Below the pieces are notes generated by a model. The model did not search any database. It had not been told where the DNA came from and saw only the letters and a list, made by a program, of their open reading frames with translations. From positions 1 through 6,560 of the forward strand of contig DRKO01000148.1 in assembly GCA_011051745.1 (NCBI GenBank): 6,560 bases of DNA, read 5' to 3'. The translations under genes and the position numbers were made by a program. The DNA is from Chloroflexota bacterium. GTDB lineage: Bacteria > Chloroflexota > Anaerolineae > Aggregatilineales > UBA3940. Below, in pieces: positions 5,945-6,560 of the stretch (positions are counted from its first letter, which is position 1; each line of letters opens with the position of its first letter).

Positions 5945-6560
5945 CTACGGTCCCTGGCTCAGATCAGGGATGAACCTCTGCCACGACTCATCAATCTCGA
6001 CTTCACTCTCGCTGCGCCACTCGTTCAGCAGGTCCCGAAATTCCTGCTGACGCTGGCGTTCCTGCTCCTGCGGGGTGGTCGGAACCTCCCGACGGTCGTA
6101 CACCTTGATGATGTGCCACCCGAATTGAGTCTCAACCGGTGCGCTGATCGTCCCAACAGGGATGCTGAAGGCAACTTCCTCGAAGGGGGCCACCGTGTCT
6201 CCGGGGCTCAACCAGCCCAGATCACCACCCTTGTAAGCGTTCGCCGTGTCCAACGAGAGCTCGGCAGCCAGCTTCTCGAATTCCTCCCCGGCCTCGATGC
6301 GATCCAGAATGGCCTGCGCCTCTTCCTCCGTCTCGACCAGAATATGAGCGGCGTGTACGACGATCTTGGTCTGATCCGCTTCCAGATTGAGGGCCTCCAT
6401 GAGGCGCTCCCGCAAGAGCTGCGTTCGCGCGTAGTCCTTTATCAGTTCTCTGGCCCGTTCTTCGGAGATACCCGCAAACTCGCTGACCCCTCCCAGCAGG
6501 CCGGAGAGCGCCTGATTATAGTCCTCCTCGGTCATCGGCTCTCGCGTGGGAGGCGGTGGC
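5945..6560 (-). CDS. parvulin-type peptidyl-prolyl cis-trans isomerase (PpiC/PrsA/SurA-like foldase), 5' end outside window
   Basis: A foldase that helps exported proteins fold by isomerising Xaa-Pro bonds. The frame is open to the right edge: the codons before the internal ATG at 6535 encode PPPPTREP, a proline-rich linker, so the true start, probable export signal and part of the N-terminal region are missing. Counting from that Met, residues 1-50 are a helical, SurA_N-like stretch with many charged residues. The parvulin domain spans about 58-148: HAAHILV (61-67) with the active-site His, KGGDLGWLSPGD (102-113), EVAFSIPVGTISAPV (120-134) and FGWHIIKV (138-145), all hallmark blocks and all intact. 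Residues 150-196 are a charged helical tail rich in Gln, Glu and Arg. The gene lies directly upstream of panE with 13 bases between, so the two are probably cotranscribed. Whether the protein is a lipoprotein like PrsA cannot be seen here. Confidence 0.9.
   Translation of the reverse strand, partial: PPPPTREPMTEEDYNQALSGLLGGVSEFAGISEERARELIKDYARTQLLRERLMEALNLEADQTKIVVHAAHILVETEEEAQAILDRIEAGEEFEKLAAELSLDTANAYKGGDLGWLSPGDTVAPFEEVAFSIPVGTISAPVETQFGWHIIKVYDRREVPTTPQEQERQRQQEFRDLLNEWRSESEVEIDESWQRFIPDLSQGP

Noticed and set aside
1..6560. Defence system, CRISPR array, transposon or prophage
   Set aside because: No repeats with spacers, no transposase, integrase, nuclease or toxin-like frames, and no terminal inverted repeats of note on either strand.

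Overview
This is a GC-rich bacterial window (roughly 60% G+C by eye) that is almost fully coding: six protein genes, four on the minus strand in two presumed operons plus a lone glycosyltransferase, and one on the plus strand. No RNA genes, insertion sequences, CRISPR arrays or long repeats were found. The protein types (large GT-C membrane glycosyltransferases of the GT39/PMT_2 kind, a parvulin foldase after a proline-rich linker, a KAPW-type half cytochrome b beside a membrane-anchored multihaem cytochrome c) look to me like Chloroflexota. That is an inference from remembered family resemblance, not from any search.

Layout. (1) Positions 1-994, minus strand: a two-gene electron-transfer unit. 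A split cytochrome b carrying only the C-terminal half of the usual protein (helix D plus the three PetD-like helices) is followed after 6 bases by a membrane-anchored cytochrome c with two CxxCH motifs, cut by the left edge. The matching N-terminal half of cytochrome b (helices A-C) is not in the window. (2) Positions 1093-3261, minus strand: a 722-residue GT-C glycosyltransferase-like protein with a long extracytoplasmic tail ending in a beta-rich, possibly carbohydrate-binding domain. (3) Positions 3262-3378: a divergent control region with promoter-like elements and a perfect 9-bp inverted repeat around one of them. (4) Positions 3379-4878, plus strand: a second GT-C-like polytopic membrane protein. 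(5) Positions 4879-6560, minus strand: a parvulin-type foldase (5' end outside the window) followed 13 bases later by a ketopantoate reductase (PanE/ApbA family). The ends of the plus-strand glycosyltransferase and panE abut with no base between the two stop codons.

How the genes may work together. The two divergent GT-C proteins probably both act on lipid-linked sugars at the outer face of the membrane and may share control. The cytochrome b/c pair is probably part of a quinol:cytochrome c-type complex whose other subunits lie beyond the left edge or elsewhere. The foldase and PanE are cotranscribed by spacing, but no functional link is obvious. The most unusual item is the half cytochrome b that begins with a lipoprotein-like signal in place of helix C. 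I see no convincing evidence of a wholly new multi-gene system.
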